Assembly (NCBI GenBank): GCA_963838735.1
Contig: CAWISG010000003.1
Coordinates: forward strand, 310,001-374,000
Direction: 5' to 3'
Source: Parerythrobacter_A sp963838735
GTDB taxonomy: Bacteria > Pseudomonadota > Alphaproteobacteria > Sphingomonadales > Sphingomonadaceae
Length of the DNA: 64,000 nucleotides
Below, piece after piece: positions 17,810-26,500 of this stretch (position 1 is the stretch's first letter; each line of letters begins with the position of its first letter). Below the pieces are notes generated by a model. The model was not told where the DNA came from, searched no databases, and saw only the letters and a list, made by a program, of their open reading frames with translations. The position numbers and the translations under genes were made by a program.

Positions 17810-18754
17810 ATGCCCGAAGCTATCCTCGAAATCAGCGGCCTGACCAAGGTTTACGACGGTGGCTTCAAGGCGCTGGACGATGTCGACCTGACCATTCGCA
17901 AGGGCGAGATTTTCGCGCTGCTCGGCCCCAACGGTGCAGGCAAGACCACGCTGATCGGCGCGGTGTGCGGGCTGGTGCGGCCGACGGCGGGCACGATCCA
18001 TGCCTTCGGGCATGACCTGTCGCGCGACTGGCGGCGGGGGCGGGCGCGGATCGGGCTGGTGCCGCAGGAATTGAGCACCGACATGTTCGATCCGGTTGAG
18101 CGGGCGGTCACCTATTCGCGCGGCCTGTTCGGCCTGCCGCCGGACCCCGCGCGGATCGAGGATATCCTGCGCTCGCTCAGCCTGTGGGACAAGCGCAGCG
18201 ACAAGATCATGGCGCTGTCGGGCGGGATGAAGCGCCGCGTGCTGATCGCAAAGGCGCTGGCGCACGAACCCGACTTGCTGTTCCTCGATGAGCCCACCGC
18301 CGGGGTCGATGTGGAGTTGCGGCGTGACATGTGGACGCTGATCGGTGCGATGCGCGAGCGCGGTGTGACGGTCATTCTGACCACGCATTATATCGAGGAA
18401 GCTGAGGAAATGGCGGACCGAGTCGGTATTATCCGGTCGGGCAAGCTGCTGATGGTGGACGAGAAGGCGGCAATGATGGCGCGGCTCGGTCGCACCGAGG
18501 CGCATATCGAACTGGCGGAACCGCTGGCGACGATACCGCAGGCGCTGACGGCATTTCCGGTCGAGCTGAAGGAAGGCGGCAACACGCTGTGCTATCGCGG
18601 CGGCGACGGGACCGGCAAGGGCAAGAGCGAAGTCGCCGCGCTGACAAAGGCGCTGACCCATGCCGGCATCGACTATACCGGTATCGACATCCGCGAAAGC
18701 TCGCTCGAAGACATCTTTGTCTCGCTGTTGGGCGCAGAAGGAGACGCGGTATGA
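17810..18754 (+). CDS. ABC transporter ATP-binding protein (YadG/CcmA-type exporter)
   Basis: A 314-residue ATPase with Walker A LLGPNGAGKTTLIGAV (about residues 37-52), the signature LSGGMKRRVLIAKAL, Walker B LLFLDEPTAGVD and the switch His in LTTHYIEEAEEM. The C-terminal 80 residues form the extension typical of exporter-type NBDs of the YadG group. It begins eight bases after queA and overlaps the permease start by ATGA, so both are translated together. The substrate is not evident. Confidence 0.93.
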   Translation: MPEAILEISGLTKVYDGGFKALDDVDLTIRKGEIFALLGPNGAGKTTLIGAVCGLVRPTAGTIHAFGHDLSRDWRRGRARIGLVPQELSTDMFDPVERAVTYSRGLFGLPPDPARIEDILRSLSLWDKRSDKIMALSGGMKRRVLIAKALAHEPDLLFLDEPTAGVDVELRRDMWTLIGAMRERGVTVILTTHYIEEAEEMADRVGIIRSGKLLMVDEKAAMMARLGRTEAHIELAEPLATIPQALTAFPVELKEGGNTLCYRGGDGTGKGKSEVAALTKALTHAGIDYTGIDIRESSLEDIFVSLLGAEGDAV

Positions 18755-19521
18755 CCGGCTTCAACCTGCGAGGTGCCTATTCGATCTTTACGCGCGAGAT
18801 TATGCGGGCGTTCCGCACCGCGTTCCAGTCCATCCTCGCCCCGGTGCTGACGACCTCGCTCTATTTCATCGTGTTCGGCGCAGCCATCGGCAGCCGGATG
18901 CCGGACCTTGGCGGCGTGGAATACGGCGCGTTCATCATTCCAGGCCTGTTGATGCTGACCCTGCTGGGCGAAACCACCAGCAATGCCAGCTTCGGCATCT
19001 ACATGCCGCGCTTCACCGGCACGATATACGAGCTGCTGTCGGCCCCCGTCGGCGTTGCGGAAACGCTCGTCGGCTTCGTCGGTGCTGCGGCGGCGAAAAG
19101 CCTGATCCTGGCTGCGATCATTCTGCTGACCGCGCGGCTGTTCGTCGATTACTCCATCGCGCATCCCATACTGGCAGTGATGTTCATCATGCTGGTGGCG
19201 GCCAGTTTCAGCCTGTTCGGTTTCATCCTGGGCATCTGGGCCGACAATTTCGAAAAACTGGGCATTATCCCGCTGCTGTTCCTGACGCCGCTGACATTCC
19301 TAGGCGGCACGTTCTATTCCATCGACATGCTGCCCGAACCATGGGACCGCATCGCGATGGCCAACCCCATCGTCTACCTTGTCAGCGGCTTGCGTTGGAC
19401 ATTTTACGGCACATCGGATGTGGATTTTCGCGTGTCGCTCGGCATCACATTGGCCTTCCTCGCGGTGTGCGTTACCATCATCGCCATCATCTTCCGCACC
19501 GGATGGCGTTTGCGCGCCTGA
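18751..19521 (+). CDS. ABC-2 type transporter permease
   Basis: A 256-residue membrane protein of the ABC2 permease family with about six transmembrane segments. The N-terminal FTREIMRAFRTAFQSILAP and the C-terminal ABC2 signature (FFLTPLTFLGGTFYSIDMLP region with IAMANPIVYLVSGLRW) match the YadH/NodJ group. Its ATG lies within the stop of the ATPase gene (ATGA). With that ATPase it would form a homodimeric exporter. Confidence 0.92.
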   Translation: MTGFNLRGAYSIFTREIMRAFRTAFQSILAPVLTTSLYFIVFGAAIGSRMPDLGGVEYGAFIIPGLLMLTLLGETTSNASFGIYMPRFTGTIYELLSAPVGVAETLVGFVGAAAAKSLILAAIILLTARLFVDYSIAHPILAVMFIMLVAASFSLFGFILGIWADNFEKLGIIPLLFLTPLTFLGGTFYSIDMLPEPWDRIAMANPIVYLVSGLRWTFYGTSDVDFRVSLGITLAFLAVCVTIIAIIFRTGWRLRA

Positions 19522-19529
19522 GCCCTGGC

Positions 19530-20654
19530 ATGACGGACCGCTTCGCTTTCACGATAGACGCACGCGACGGACTGGCACGGACCGGGGCGATTGCCATGCA
19601 GCGCGGCATTATCGCCACGCCCGCCTTCATGCCGGTGGGCACGGCAGCGACGGTGAAGGCGATGAAGCCCGAAACGGTGCGCGCTACCGGGGCCGACATC
19701 ATCCTCGGCAACACGTATCACCTGATGCTGCGCCCCGGTGCGGAGCGGGTGGCGCGGCTTGGCGGGCTGCACCGGTTCATGAATTGGGACCGCCCGATCC
19801 TGACCGACAGCGGCGGCTATCAGGTGATGAGCCTGTCCGCTCTGCGCAAGCTGACCGAGGCGGGCGTGGAATTCCGCAGCCATCTCGACGGGTCGAAGCA
19901 CATGCTGACGCCCGAACGCAGCATGGAAATCCAGCGCCTGCTCGGCGCCGACATCGTAATGGCGTTCGACGAATGCCCGCGCGCGGATCAGCCGCATGAC
20001 GAAATCGCGAAGTCGATGGAGCTGTCCATGCGCTGGGCGCAGCGCAGCCGCGACGGCTTCGACAGCGGCGCGGACCATGCGCGGCGGTCCGCCCTGTTCG
20101 GTATCCAGCAGGGAGCGTTACATGAGGATTTGCGCAAGGTAAGCGCGCAGAAGCTGATCGATATCGGGTTTGACGGATATGCCATCGGCGGGCTTGCCGT
20201 GGGCGAGGGGCAGGAGGCGATGTTCGCCACGCTGGACTTCGCAGCCCAGCAATTGCCCGAAGACTGCCCGCGTTATCTGATGGGCGTTGGCAAGCCGGAC
20301 GATCTGGTTGGCGCGGTGGAGCGCGGGGTCGACATGTTCGACTGCGTGTTGCCCAGCCGGTCCGGTCGCAACGGGCAGGCCTTCACCTGGAACGGCGCGA
20401 TCAACTTGCGCAATGCCCGGTTCGCCGAAGACACCGGTCCGCTGGACGACCGCTGCACCTGCCCCACCTGCGCCACCTACAGCCGCGCTTATCTGCACCA
20501 TCTGGTGAAGTCGGGCGAGATACTCGGCTCGATGCTGATGACCGAACACAATATCGCGTTCTACCAGCAGCTTATGCAGGCCATGCGACAGGCTATCGGA
20601 TCCGGGACATTCGCAGCCTTCGCACAGCGTTTTAGTGCCGACTACCTGAGATAA
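19530..20654 (+). CDS. tgt: tRNA-guanine transglycosylase
   Basis: Tgt replaces G34 by preQ1 in tRNAs with GUN anticodons. The 374-residue TIM-barrel enzyme shows TPAFMPVGTAATVKAM, DSGGYQVMSLS (active-site Asp region), AFDECPR, GYAIGGLAVGE and the nucleophile segment DMFDCVLPSRSGRNG. The zinc site CTCPTC with a later H lies near the C-terminus. The ATG at 19530 directly follows the permease stop; the open frame further upstream is only a shadow of the permease. A bidirectional terminator follows. Confidence 0.96.
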   Translation: MTDRFAFTIDARDGLARTGAIAMQRGIIATPAFMPVGTAATVKAMKPETVRATGADIILGNTYHLMLRPGAERVARLGGLHRFMNWDRPILTDSGGYQVMSLSALRKLTEAGVEFRSHLDGSKHMLTPERSMEIQRLLGADIVMAFDECPRADQPHDEIAKSMELSMRWAQRSRDGFDSGADHARRSALFGIQQGALHEDLRKVSAQKLIDIGFDGYAIGGLAVGEGQEAMFATLDFAAQQLPEDCPRYLMGVGKPDDLVGAVERGVDMFDCVLPSRSGRNGQAFTWNGAINLRNARFAEDTGPLDDRCTCPTCATYSRAYLHHLVKSGEILGSMLMTEHNIAFYQQLMQAMRQAIGSGTFAAFAQRFSADYLR

Positions 20655-20684
20655 GGATGGCAAGCGGCTCCGGCCTGCACCTAC

Positions 20685-20714
20685 AAAAAAGGCGGCCCGT
20701 GCAGGCCGCCTTTT
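20685..20714. terminator. bidirectional intrinsic terminator between tgt and rpsD
   Basis: The perfect 7-bp stem GGCGGCC / GGCCGCC (20691-20697 and 20704-20710) has a six-base loop. Six A on the left and TTTT on the right let it work for both the queA-tgt transcript and the convergent rpsD transcript. Confidence 0.85.
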
Positions 20715-20735
20715 CGTGTCATTGCGGAATAACGA

Positions 20736-21350
20736 TCAACGCGAGTAGAATTCCACAACCAGGTTGGGTTCCATCGTTACCGGGTAGGGCACCTCGTCCA
20801 GCTTGGGAACGCGCGTGAAGTTTACCTTCTCATTGCCGTCGGTAGCCACGTAGTCGGGAATTTCGCGCTCTGGCAGGCTCTGTGCTTCGATCACAAGTGC
20901 CATTTCCTTCGCCTTGTCGCCCAGACTGATCTCGTCGCCAACGTCGATGCGGCGGCTTGCGACATTGCACTTCACACCGTTGACCCGGATGTGCCCGTGG
21001 CTGACCAGTTGGCGCGCGGCGAAGATGGTCGGCGCGAACTTTGCACGATACACCACCATATCGAGGCGGCGTTCCAAGAGGCCGATCAGGTTCTGGCCGG
21101 TGTCGCCCTTGATGCGCGTGGCTTCGGTATAGGTGCGCTTGAACTGCTTTTCCGTCACGTCACCGTAATAGCCCTTGAGCTTCTGCTTGGCGCGCAGCTG
21201 GATGCCGTAATCGCTGACCTTGCTCTTGCGACGCTGGCCGTGCTGGCCGGGGCCGTAGGACCGCTTGTTGACAGGAGAATTGGGGCGACCCCAGATGTTT
21301 TCGCCCATCCGGCGGTCGAGTTTGTACTTGGCACTTTTACGCTTGGACAT
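20736..21350 (-). CDS. rpsD: 30S ribosomal protein S4
   Basis: S4 binds 16S rRNA early in assembly of the 30S body. The 204-residue protein begins MSKRKSAKYKLDRRMGENIWG, the alphaproteobacterial type without the zinc Cys knuckle. It has GQHGQRRKSKVSDYG, LLERRLDMVVYRAKFA and the S4 RNA-binding domain RQLVSHGHIRVNGVKCN. Here it is a single gene outside the alpha operon, as is usual in this class. Confidence 0.97.
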   Translation of the reverse strand: MSKRKSAKYKLDRRMGENIWGRPNSPVNKRSYGPGQHGQRRKSKVSDYGIQLRAKQKLKGYYGDVTEKQFKRTYTEATRIKGDTGQNLIGLLERRLDMVVYRAKFAPTIFAARQLVSHGHIRVNGVKCNVASRRIDVGDEISLGDKAKEMALVIEAQSLPEREIPDYVATDGNEKVNFTRVPKLDEVPYPVTMEPNLVVEFYSR

Positions 21351-21569
21351 TGCATGATCCTATCTGCTCGCGCGTGTCCGGGAGTGGCCGCGCATTTCAC
21401 CCGGTTTCGCACCGCCGAACCAATTATGTCCGGCGCGGCCGCCGCTTCACCGGGGTGCGGAGCCAATCTTGCGAAGCTGCGCGCAATAGCGTGATGCCTG
21501 CGCAGGTCAAGACAATCCGACGGCAAATTGCCCTCGACAACCGGCAGGCTGCCCGCCACATGCGCGCCT

Positions 21570-21890
21570 ATGTCAACACGTAACGACGAAATCAGCACGC
21601 CGGACGAATGCCAGACCATGCCCGATGTCCGGCGTGGGGTGGATGCGGTGGATACCGCGTTGGTGGACCTGCTGAAGATCCGTTTCGGTTATATGCGGGC
21701 AGCAGCGCGTATCAAGACCGACCGCGACACGGTGCGCGATGAAGCGCGCAAGGCCGCCGTTGTCGCCGCCGCTGTCGAACAGGCGAAGGAAGCCGGACTG
21801 CCCGAACAGGCCATCGCCGCTTTGTGGGACGGGCTGGTGGAAGCGTCCATCGCCTATGAAACGGACGAGTGGGACCGGTTGCGCGGGTAG
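21570..21890 (+). CDS. chorismate mutase
   Basis: A 106-residue AroQ-class helical mutase that converts chorismate to prephenate for phenylalanine and tyrosine. The helix-1 motif VRRGVDAVDTALVDLLKIRFGYM and the following AARIKTDRDTVRDEARK contain the expected Arg and Lys active-site residues. The ATG at 21570 gives MSTRNDEIS; a later ATG at 21618 (MPDVRRGVD) would also keep the whole domain. It is divergent from rpsD across roughly 220 bp and convergent with the RNA methyltransferase gene. Confidence 0.87.
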   Translation: MSTRNDEISTPDECQTMPDVRRGVDAVDTALVDLLKIRFGYMRAAARIKTDRDTVRDEARKAAVVAAAVEQAKEAGLPEQAIAALWDGLVEASIAYETDEWDRLRG

Positions 21891-21897
21891 CAATCCG

Positions 21898-22650
21898 CTA
21901 ACCTTCGCGTGCGCGATCATCACGTGACAGGTGGGTCAGAACCCCACGCAAGGTGCGTATCTCCAGGTGGTTCCATTTCGGTTTGGTCAGAACATTGCGC
22001 AGCGTCAGCCGGGTAGCCGCGGCGCGGGCTTCGGGGAAGAAGTACGCCTTCGGTTCCAGCATTTCCGTCAGCTGCCCGATCAGCCCTTCAAGTTCGGCCT
22101 GCGGGGCCGGGGGCAACGTCTCTTCATAGCTCGGCTGCGAAACCGCCGCCGGGTCGATCCGCGACCATTCGCGCGACCATTCATAGGCACACAGGATTAC
22201 CGCCTGCGCCAGGTTTAGCGAGCTGAAGTCCGGATTGACCGGCACCGTCAGGATACTGTGCGACAGCGCCACCTCGTCAATTTCCAGCCCGGACCGTTCG
22301 GCGCCGAACAGGATTACGCTGCGCCCCGCATTCCGCGCTACTTCGGCCATCGCCTGCTGCGGGTCGACAACCGGCTTGGATACCCCGCGCTTGCGCACCG
22401 TGGTTGCATAGACATGCGCGCAATCCGCCACCGCGTCCGCCGTGGTGTCGTACACTTTTGCCCGGTTCAATACGACATCCGCACCCGCCGCCGACGGCCC
22501 GGCATCGGGGTTGGGCCACCCATCGCGCGGCGCGACCAAGCGCATGTCCGTCAGCCCGAAATTGAGCATGGCGCGAGCGGCCTTGCCAATGTTCTCCCCG
22601 AGCTGCGGGCGGACGAGCACGATAATAGGCGCTTTTGCAACGCCGATCAT
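21898..22650 (-). CDS. SPOUT (TrmH/TrmJ-like) RNA methyltransferase
   Basis: A 250-residue knotted 2'-O-methyltransferase. The three SPOUT motifs are visible: NIGKAARAMLNFGLTDMRLV (about residues 20-39), SVILFGAERSGLEIDE and SLNLAQAVILCAYEW. The layout with a C-terminal extension fits TrmJ, which methylates position 32 of tRNA; other TrmH subfamilies cannot be excluded. The ATG at 22650 overlaps the nrdR stop as ATGA, indicating an nrdR-trmJ unit. The open frame upstream of 22650 belongs to nrdR in another phase. Confidence 0.88.
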   Translation of the reverse strand: MIGVAKAPIIVLVRPQLGENIGKAARAMLNFGLTDMRLVAPRDGWPNPDAGPSAAGADVVLNRAKVYDTTADAVADCAHVYATTVRKRGVSKPVVDPQQAMAEVARNAGRSVILFGAERSGLEIDEVALSHSILTVPVNPDFSSLNLAQAVILCAYEWSREWSRIDPAAVSQPSYEETLPPAPQAELEGLIGQLTEMLEPKAYFFPEARAAATRLTLRNVLTKPKWNHLEIRTLRGVLTHLSRDDRAREG

Positions 22651-23123
22651 GGATCGCCCGCCGCATCGCTCACCGCGCTGGCGAAGGCTTCGAAATCGCC
22701 CGCTTCGCTGAAGTCGCGATAGACGGAGGCGAAACGGATATAGGCTACGGTGTCGATCTGACGCAGGCCGTCCATCACCAACTCGCCGATACGCGAAGAG
22801 GCGATCTCCAGATCGCCCGCCGTTTCGATCTGCCGCTGAATGCCGGACACGAGGCGCTCGATACGGTCTGGCGCGATGTCCCGCTTGCGACAGGCCAGCG
22901 CGACCGATTGTTCGATCTTCGCACGGTCGAACGGTTCGCAGCGCTTGCCGTCTTCGTCGCCGCGTTTCAGCACGGTTATTTCGCGCAGCTGGATCCGTTC
23001 GAACGTGGTGAAGCGCGCACCGCAGGCGGAGCATTGCCGTCGGCGCCGCGTCGCGGCACCGTCCTCGGTCGGACGGCTATCCTTGACCTGGCTGTCGTCG
23101 TCGCCGCAGAACGGACATCGCAT
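22647..23123 (-). CDS. nrdR: transcriptional repressor NrdR
   Basis: NrdR is an ATP/dATP-responsive repressor of ribonucleotide reductase genes. The N-terminal zinc ribbon has C3-P-F-C6 and C31-S-A-C34, and the ATP-cone follows (VLKRGDEDGKRCEPFDRAKI, then SVALACRKR). The 158-residue length is typical. No ribonucleotide reductase gene is in the window. It is followed by the RNA methyltransferase with overlapping stop/start. Confidence 0.96.
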   Translation of the reverse strand: MRCPFCGDDDSQVKDSRPTEDGAATRRRRQCSACGARFTTFERIQLREITVLKRGDEDGKRCEPFDRAKIEQSVALACRKRDIAPDRIERLVSGIQRQIETAGDLEIASSRIGELVMDGLRQIDTVAYIRFASVYRDFSEAGDFEAFASAVSDAAGDP

Positions 23124-23148
23124 CGGCGTTCTCCGGCGGTGTTACGGG

Positions 23149-23460
23149 TTACGGCTTGATGCGGTTGTAGAACACGTAACCGGCCCCGGCGGCGGCACCG
23201 ATGAACGGCCCGACAAACGGCAGCACGATACCGGCGACTGCGCCGATGGCCGCGCCTTTCAGCACTGGTTTGGTGTCGGGATGCTGCATGCCGTCGCGCG
23301 CCATGTCGGATGCATGGCGCTTCGCATCGCCGAACAGGTTGTCGCTTTTCGGACCCGCAGTGTTCGAACCTTCATAAGCGGTCTTGGTCGGCTCGACCGT
23401 TTCTTCGGTCGCGGTCATCGGCGGCATAGGGGAGCCGGTTTCGTCATTGAACTTCGTCAT
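23149..23460 (-). CDS. small glycine-zipper membrane protein
   Basis: A 103-residue protein with a charged, disordered N-terminal half (Thr/Glu/Pro-rich, DNLFGDAKRHASDMARDGM) and a C-terminal glycine-zipper segment GAAIGAVAGIVLPFVGPFIG followed by AAAGAGYVFYNRIKP. It is probably inserted in the inner membrane or periplasmic; no family can be named with confidence. The ATG at 23460 is four bases after the glyA stop, but a candidate EcfG promoter inside the 3' end of glyA suggests separate stress control. Resemblance in style to the stress-linked proteins at 40-42 kb supports this weakly. Confidence 0.72.
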   Translation of the reverse strand: MTKFNDETGSPMPPMTATEETVEPTKTAYEGSNTAGPKSDNLFGDAKRHASDMARDGMQHPDTKPVLKGAAIGAVAGIVLPFVGPFIGAAAGAGYVFYNRIKP

Positions 23461-23464
23461 GGTG

Positions 23465-24784
23465 TTACCTTCCGGGATAGACGGGGAATGCCGTACATAG
23501 CGTTGCAACCTCGTCCCGCACCGCTTGTTCCACATCCGCCGCGCCATCTGCTCCCTTGTCGGACAGTCCGTCGATCACCTGTGCGATCAACCTGCCGACG
23601 GTGGCGAACTCTTCCGTGCCGAAGCCGCGCGTGGTGCCCGCTGGGGTACCCAGTCGGATGCCGCTGGTCACGAACGGGCTGCGCGTGTCGAACGGGATGC
23701 CGTTCTTGTTGCAGGTAAGCCACGCGCGATCCAGCCCCTTCTCCGCATCCTTGCCCGTCACACCCTTGGCAGTCAGGTCGACCAGCATCGAATGATTGTC
23801 CGTCCCGCCCGACACAATGCGCAGGCCATGCTGCTCCAGACTGGTGGCCAGCGCGCGCGCATTGGCGACGATCCGTGCGGCGTAATCGGCAAATTCCGGC
23901 CGCAGCGCCTCGCGGAAAGCGACGGCCTTGGCCGCGATGACGTGCATCAAGGGGCCACCCTGCAAGCCGGGAAACACCGCCATGTTCAGCAGCTTCGAAA
24001 GTTCTGGATCGTTCCACAGGATGATACCCGAACGCGGGCCGCGCAGCGACTTGTGCGTGGTGGAGGTTACAATGTGGCAATGCGGGAAAGGGGAGGCATG
24101 CGCCTTGCCCGCGACGAGGCCTGAAATGTGACTCATGTCGCACAGCAAGGTCGCGCCGACCTCATCCGCAATCGCGCGGAAGGCGGCAAAGTCCCAGTCG
24201 CGCGAATAGGCGGTGCCGCCGCAGATGATGAGCTTCGGCTTGTGCTCGCGCGCAGTCGCGGCGACCGCGTCCATGTCGATCCGCTCGTCGCCTTCGGTCA
24301 CGCCGTAGCTGACCGGATTGAACCATTTGCCGCTCATATTGACCGGGGAGCCGTGCGTCAGATGTCCGCCCGAATTGAGGTCCAGCCCCATGAACGTGTC
24401 GCCCGGTTGCAGCAGCGCCAGGAACACTGCCTGGTTCATCTGGCTGCCCGAATTGGGCTGCACATTGGCATATTCGCAGCCGAACAATTCGCACGCACGC
24501 GCGATAGCGAGGCGTTCCACCACGTCGGCATATTCGCAGCCGCCATAGTATCGCTTGCCCGGATAGCCCTCGGCGTATTTGTTGCTGAAAACGCTGCCGG
24601 TCGCTTCCAGCACGGCGCTGCTGGCAATGTTTTCCGACGCGATCAGCTCGATCTTGTCCTGCTGGCGCGCCAGTTCATTGCCGATGGCTTCCGCAATTTC
24701 GGGATCTGCAGTGGCGAGATCGTCATGCCAGAAGCGGGTGCGCGCATCGGCTTCGGACGAGGTGATTTTCTTTGCGATGTTCAT
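23465..24784 (-). CDS. glyA: serine hydroxymethyltransferase
   Basis: A PLP enzyme that interconverts serine and glycine with tetrahydrofolate. The lysine motif VTSTTHKSLRGPRSG is present, as are EGYPGKRYYGGCEYAD (about residues 73-88), DMSHISGLVAGKAH and the C-terminal VTSGIRLGTPAGTTRGFG. At 439 residues it is slightly longer than the usual 417-430 because of a short N-terminal extension. rpiB starts upstream and its stop overlaps the glyA ATG, so the two are coupled. Confidence 0.97.
   Translation of the reverse strand: MNIAKKITSSEADARTRFWHDDLATADPEIAEAIGNELARQQDKIELIASENIASSAVLEATGSVFSNKYAEGYPGKRYYGGCEYADVVERLAIARACELFGCEYANVQPNSGSQMNQAVFLALLQPGDTFMGLDLNSGGHLTHGSPVNMSGKWFNPVSYGVTEGDERIDMDAVAATAREHKPKLIICGGTAYSRDWDFAAFRAIADEVGATLLCDMSHISGLVAGKAHASPFPHCHIVTSTTHKSLRGPRSGIILWNDPELSKLLNMAVFPGLQGGPLMHVIAAKAVAFREALRPEFADYAARIVANARALATSLEQHGLRIVSGGTDNHSMLVDLTAKGVTGKDAEKGLDRAWLTCNKNGIPFDTRSPFVTSGIRLGTPAGTTRGFGTEEFATVGRLIAQVIDGLSDKGADGAADVEQAVRDEVATLCTAFPVYPGR
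23507..23531 (-). promoter_or_regulatory. candidate EcfG-type promoter within 3' end of glyA
   Basis: On the minus strand GGAAC (23531-23527) is followed after 16 bp by GGTT, that is GGAAC-N17-GTT. This is the same spacing as the stronger site at 42058-42082 and one base from the alphaproteobacterial general-stress consensus GGAAC-N16/17-CGTT. It lies about 45 bp upstream of the glycine-zipper gene. Confidence 0.4.
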
Positions 24785-25245
24785 CGGGGTATGTCCTGCG
24801 GAAGGGCGGAAAGGGCATCGACACGGCGACGGTGACGACCGTCCGGCGCGTCGGCATCGGCGAAGGGGGTGTCGAGGAAGGCGGTAACGCAGGCCTTGGC
24901 CATGTCGATCCCGACAAGCCGCGCGCCAAGGGCAAGGCAGTTCGCGTCGTTATGTTCGCGGGCCAGCGCGGCAGAGAGCGGGTCCGTTACGCGGGCGCAG
25001 CGGATGGCGGGGTGGCGGTTGGCAGCGATGGAGATGCCGATGCCGCTACCGCATAGCGCAACGCCGCACTCCGCGTCCCCCACCGCGATCGCGCGGGCGA
25101 GGGCATAGCCGTAATCGGGATAGTCGACGCTGTTGCTGTCTTCGGGGCCGAGGTCCGCCACCTCATGTCCCCCGGCGCGCAACCAGTCGCGCAGTTCGGA
25201 TTTCATGGCCACGGCGGCATGGTCGGAGGCAATGGCGATTTTCAC
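24781..25245 (-). CDS. rpiB: ribose-5-phosphate isomerase B
   Basis: A LacA/RpiB-family isomerase that interconverts ribose-5-phosphate and ribulose-5-phosphate. IAIASDHAAVAMKSELRDWL opens the protein and CGVALCGSGIGISIAANRHPAIRCA carries the active-site Cys (described in two parts: CGVALCGSGIG, then ISIAANRHPAIRCA). HNDANCLALGARLVG contains the phosphate-binding residues. The GTG at 25245 (MKIAIASDH) is chosen because upstream codons show no family similarity. The product is 154 residues. Its stop overlaps the glyA start (ATGA). Confidence 0.93.
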   Translation of the reverse strand: MKIAIASDHAAVAMKSELRDWLRAGGHEVADLGPEDSNSVDYPDYGYALARAIAVGDAECGVALCGSGIGISIAANRHPAIRCARVTDPLSAALAREHNDANCLALGARLVGIDMAKACVTAFLDTPFADADAPDGRHRRRVDALSALPQDIPR

Positions 25246-25525
25246 GGTACCACCCCTAGCGGGTCCGGACGCCGCGCGCCACAAGAACGGACGATTTTCC
25301 ACCACCTTGCAGGACCGCATTGCAGGGGCGCGTGGAACGCTCGTTTGTCGCCTGAAATCTGTGACTTTCTACGCCTGGCATCCGTAAAACAGGTCACTGG
25401 CTGACACGCTGTGTGGCGTTTGGTCCGGGCGCGAAAGGGGAATGCTACGGCGCGGGGAACCGTGTTCTGCATCATGCGCCGGACCATATCGGATGGGCGC
25501 GCGTGTAGGACAGCGTCAATCTGCG

Positions 25526-26431
25526 TCAGGCCGTCGCTGCCTGCGCCCCGCCATATTTCGGGCAATCGGACCGGCACACGCCATCATGCGACCATTCGGG
25601 TGGTCGCCAAAGATAGCCTAGCTTGTCCTGCCAGCGGTCTGCGGTGTCCATGCGGTCCTTAAGCTGCGACAGACCGACGAACTGCGCGGTCAGCGGATTG
25701 TTGTCATGCACCGGCTTGACCAGCCCAACCACGGGCTCGGCGTCGATATGCGCCGTACTGCCGAACAGCCGGTCGAACAGCAGCGTGACCTGGCTGTAAT
25801 TGCGGTCGATATATTGCGGTTGGTTGGCGTGATGAACCTTGTGCATCTTGGGCGTCATCAGCACCCGGTCGAGCCAGCCCAGACGCGGCACGTAGCTGGC
25901 ATGGTTCCAGATGCCATAGGCGTTGGTGAAAACCGTCACCGCGATGAAGACGACCGGGTCCACACCGAGAAAGGCCGCAGTCAACACGAACAGGTTCTTC
26001 AGCTGTCCATCCAGCACGAACCCGCGCGCAGCGGTGGAATGGTTGAATTCGTTGCTGGAATGGTGGATCGCGTGAAATGCCCAGAACAGGCCGACGCGAT
26101 GGCTGATCCGGTGTTCCATGTAATAGGCGAATTCGTGGCACAGGAACGCGACAGGTATCGCCAGCAACAGCGACATATCATCGACCAGTCGCGCGTTCTC
26201 GAACACCAGCACATACAGCGCCAGGGGCACCAGCACCGCAAAAATGATGTTCAACACGCTGCTGAGCAGGTTGAGTCCCACGCTGCACCAGGCATCGGCG
26301 CTGTTGTAGTCGCGTCGCTTGAACAGATACCACAGCCGCTCCCCCGTCAGCATGCCGAAATACGCGCCGCCAAGGATCCACAGCACACCGGGGCCGCCGA
26401 TGAATGCTATGGCGTTTTCGAGACTTTCCAT
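25526..26431 (-). CDS. sterol desaturase / fatty acid hydroxylase family protein
   Basis: A 301-residue integral membrane di-iron enzyme. The His clusters are HEFAYYMEHRISH, HAIHHSSNEFNHS and HKVHHANQPQ, matching the HX3H, HX2HH and HX2HH signature of the fatty-acid-hydroxylase superfamily. Four or five hydrophobic segments surround them. In sphingomonads such proteins act on sterol-like, carotenoid or sphingolipid substrates; the one used here is not evident. The C-terminal region holds a CRSDCPKYGG stretch. The 280 bp between its stop and rpiB show no gene. It is divergent from the M28 peptidase. Confidence 0.86.
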   Translation of the reverse strand: MESLENAIAFIGGPGVLWILGGAYFGMLTGERLWYLFKRRDYNSADAWCSVGLNLLSSVLNIIFAVLVPLALYVLVFENARLVDDMSLLLAIPVAFLCHEFAYYMEHRISHRVGLFWAFHAIHHSSNEFNHSTAARGFVLDGQLKNLFVLTAAFLGVDPVVFIAVTVFTNAYGIWNHASYVPRLGWLDRVLMTPKMHKVHHANQPQYIDRNYSQVTLLFDRLFGSTAHIDAEPVVGLVKPVHDNNPLTAQFVGLSQLKDRMDTADRWQDKLGYLWRPPEWSHDGVCRSDCPKYGGAQAATA

Positions 26432-26500
26432 TTTTCGCTTCCTCTCGCTGCATCATTCTTTAGCACCGCGTGGGGGAGATGCCAAAGAGAAGGTGGGGCA

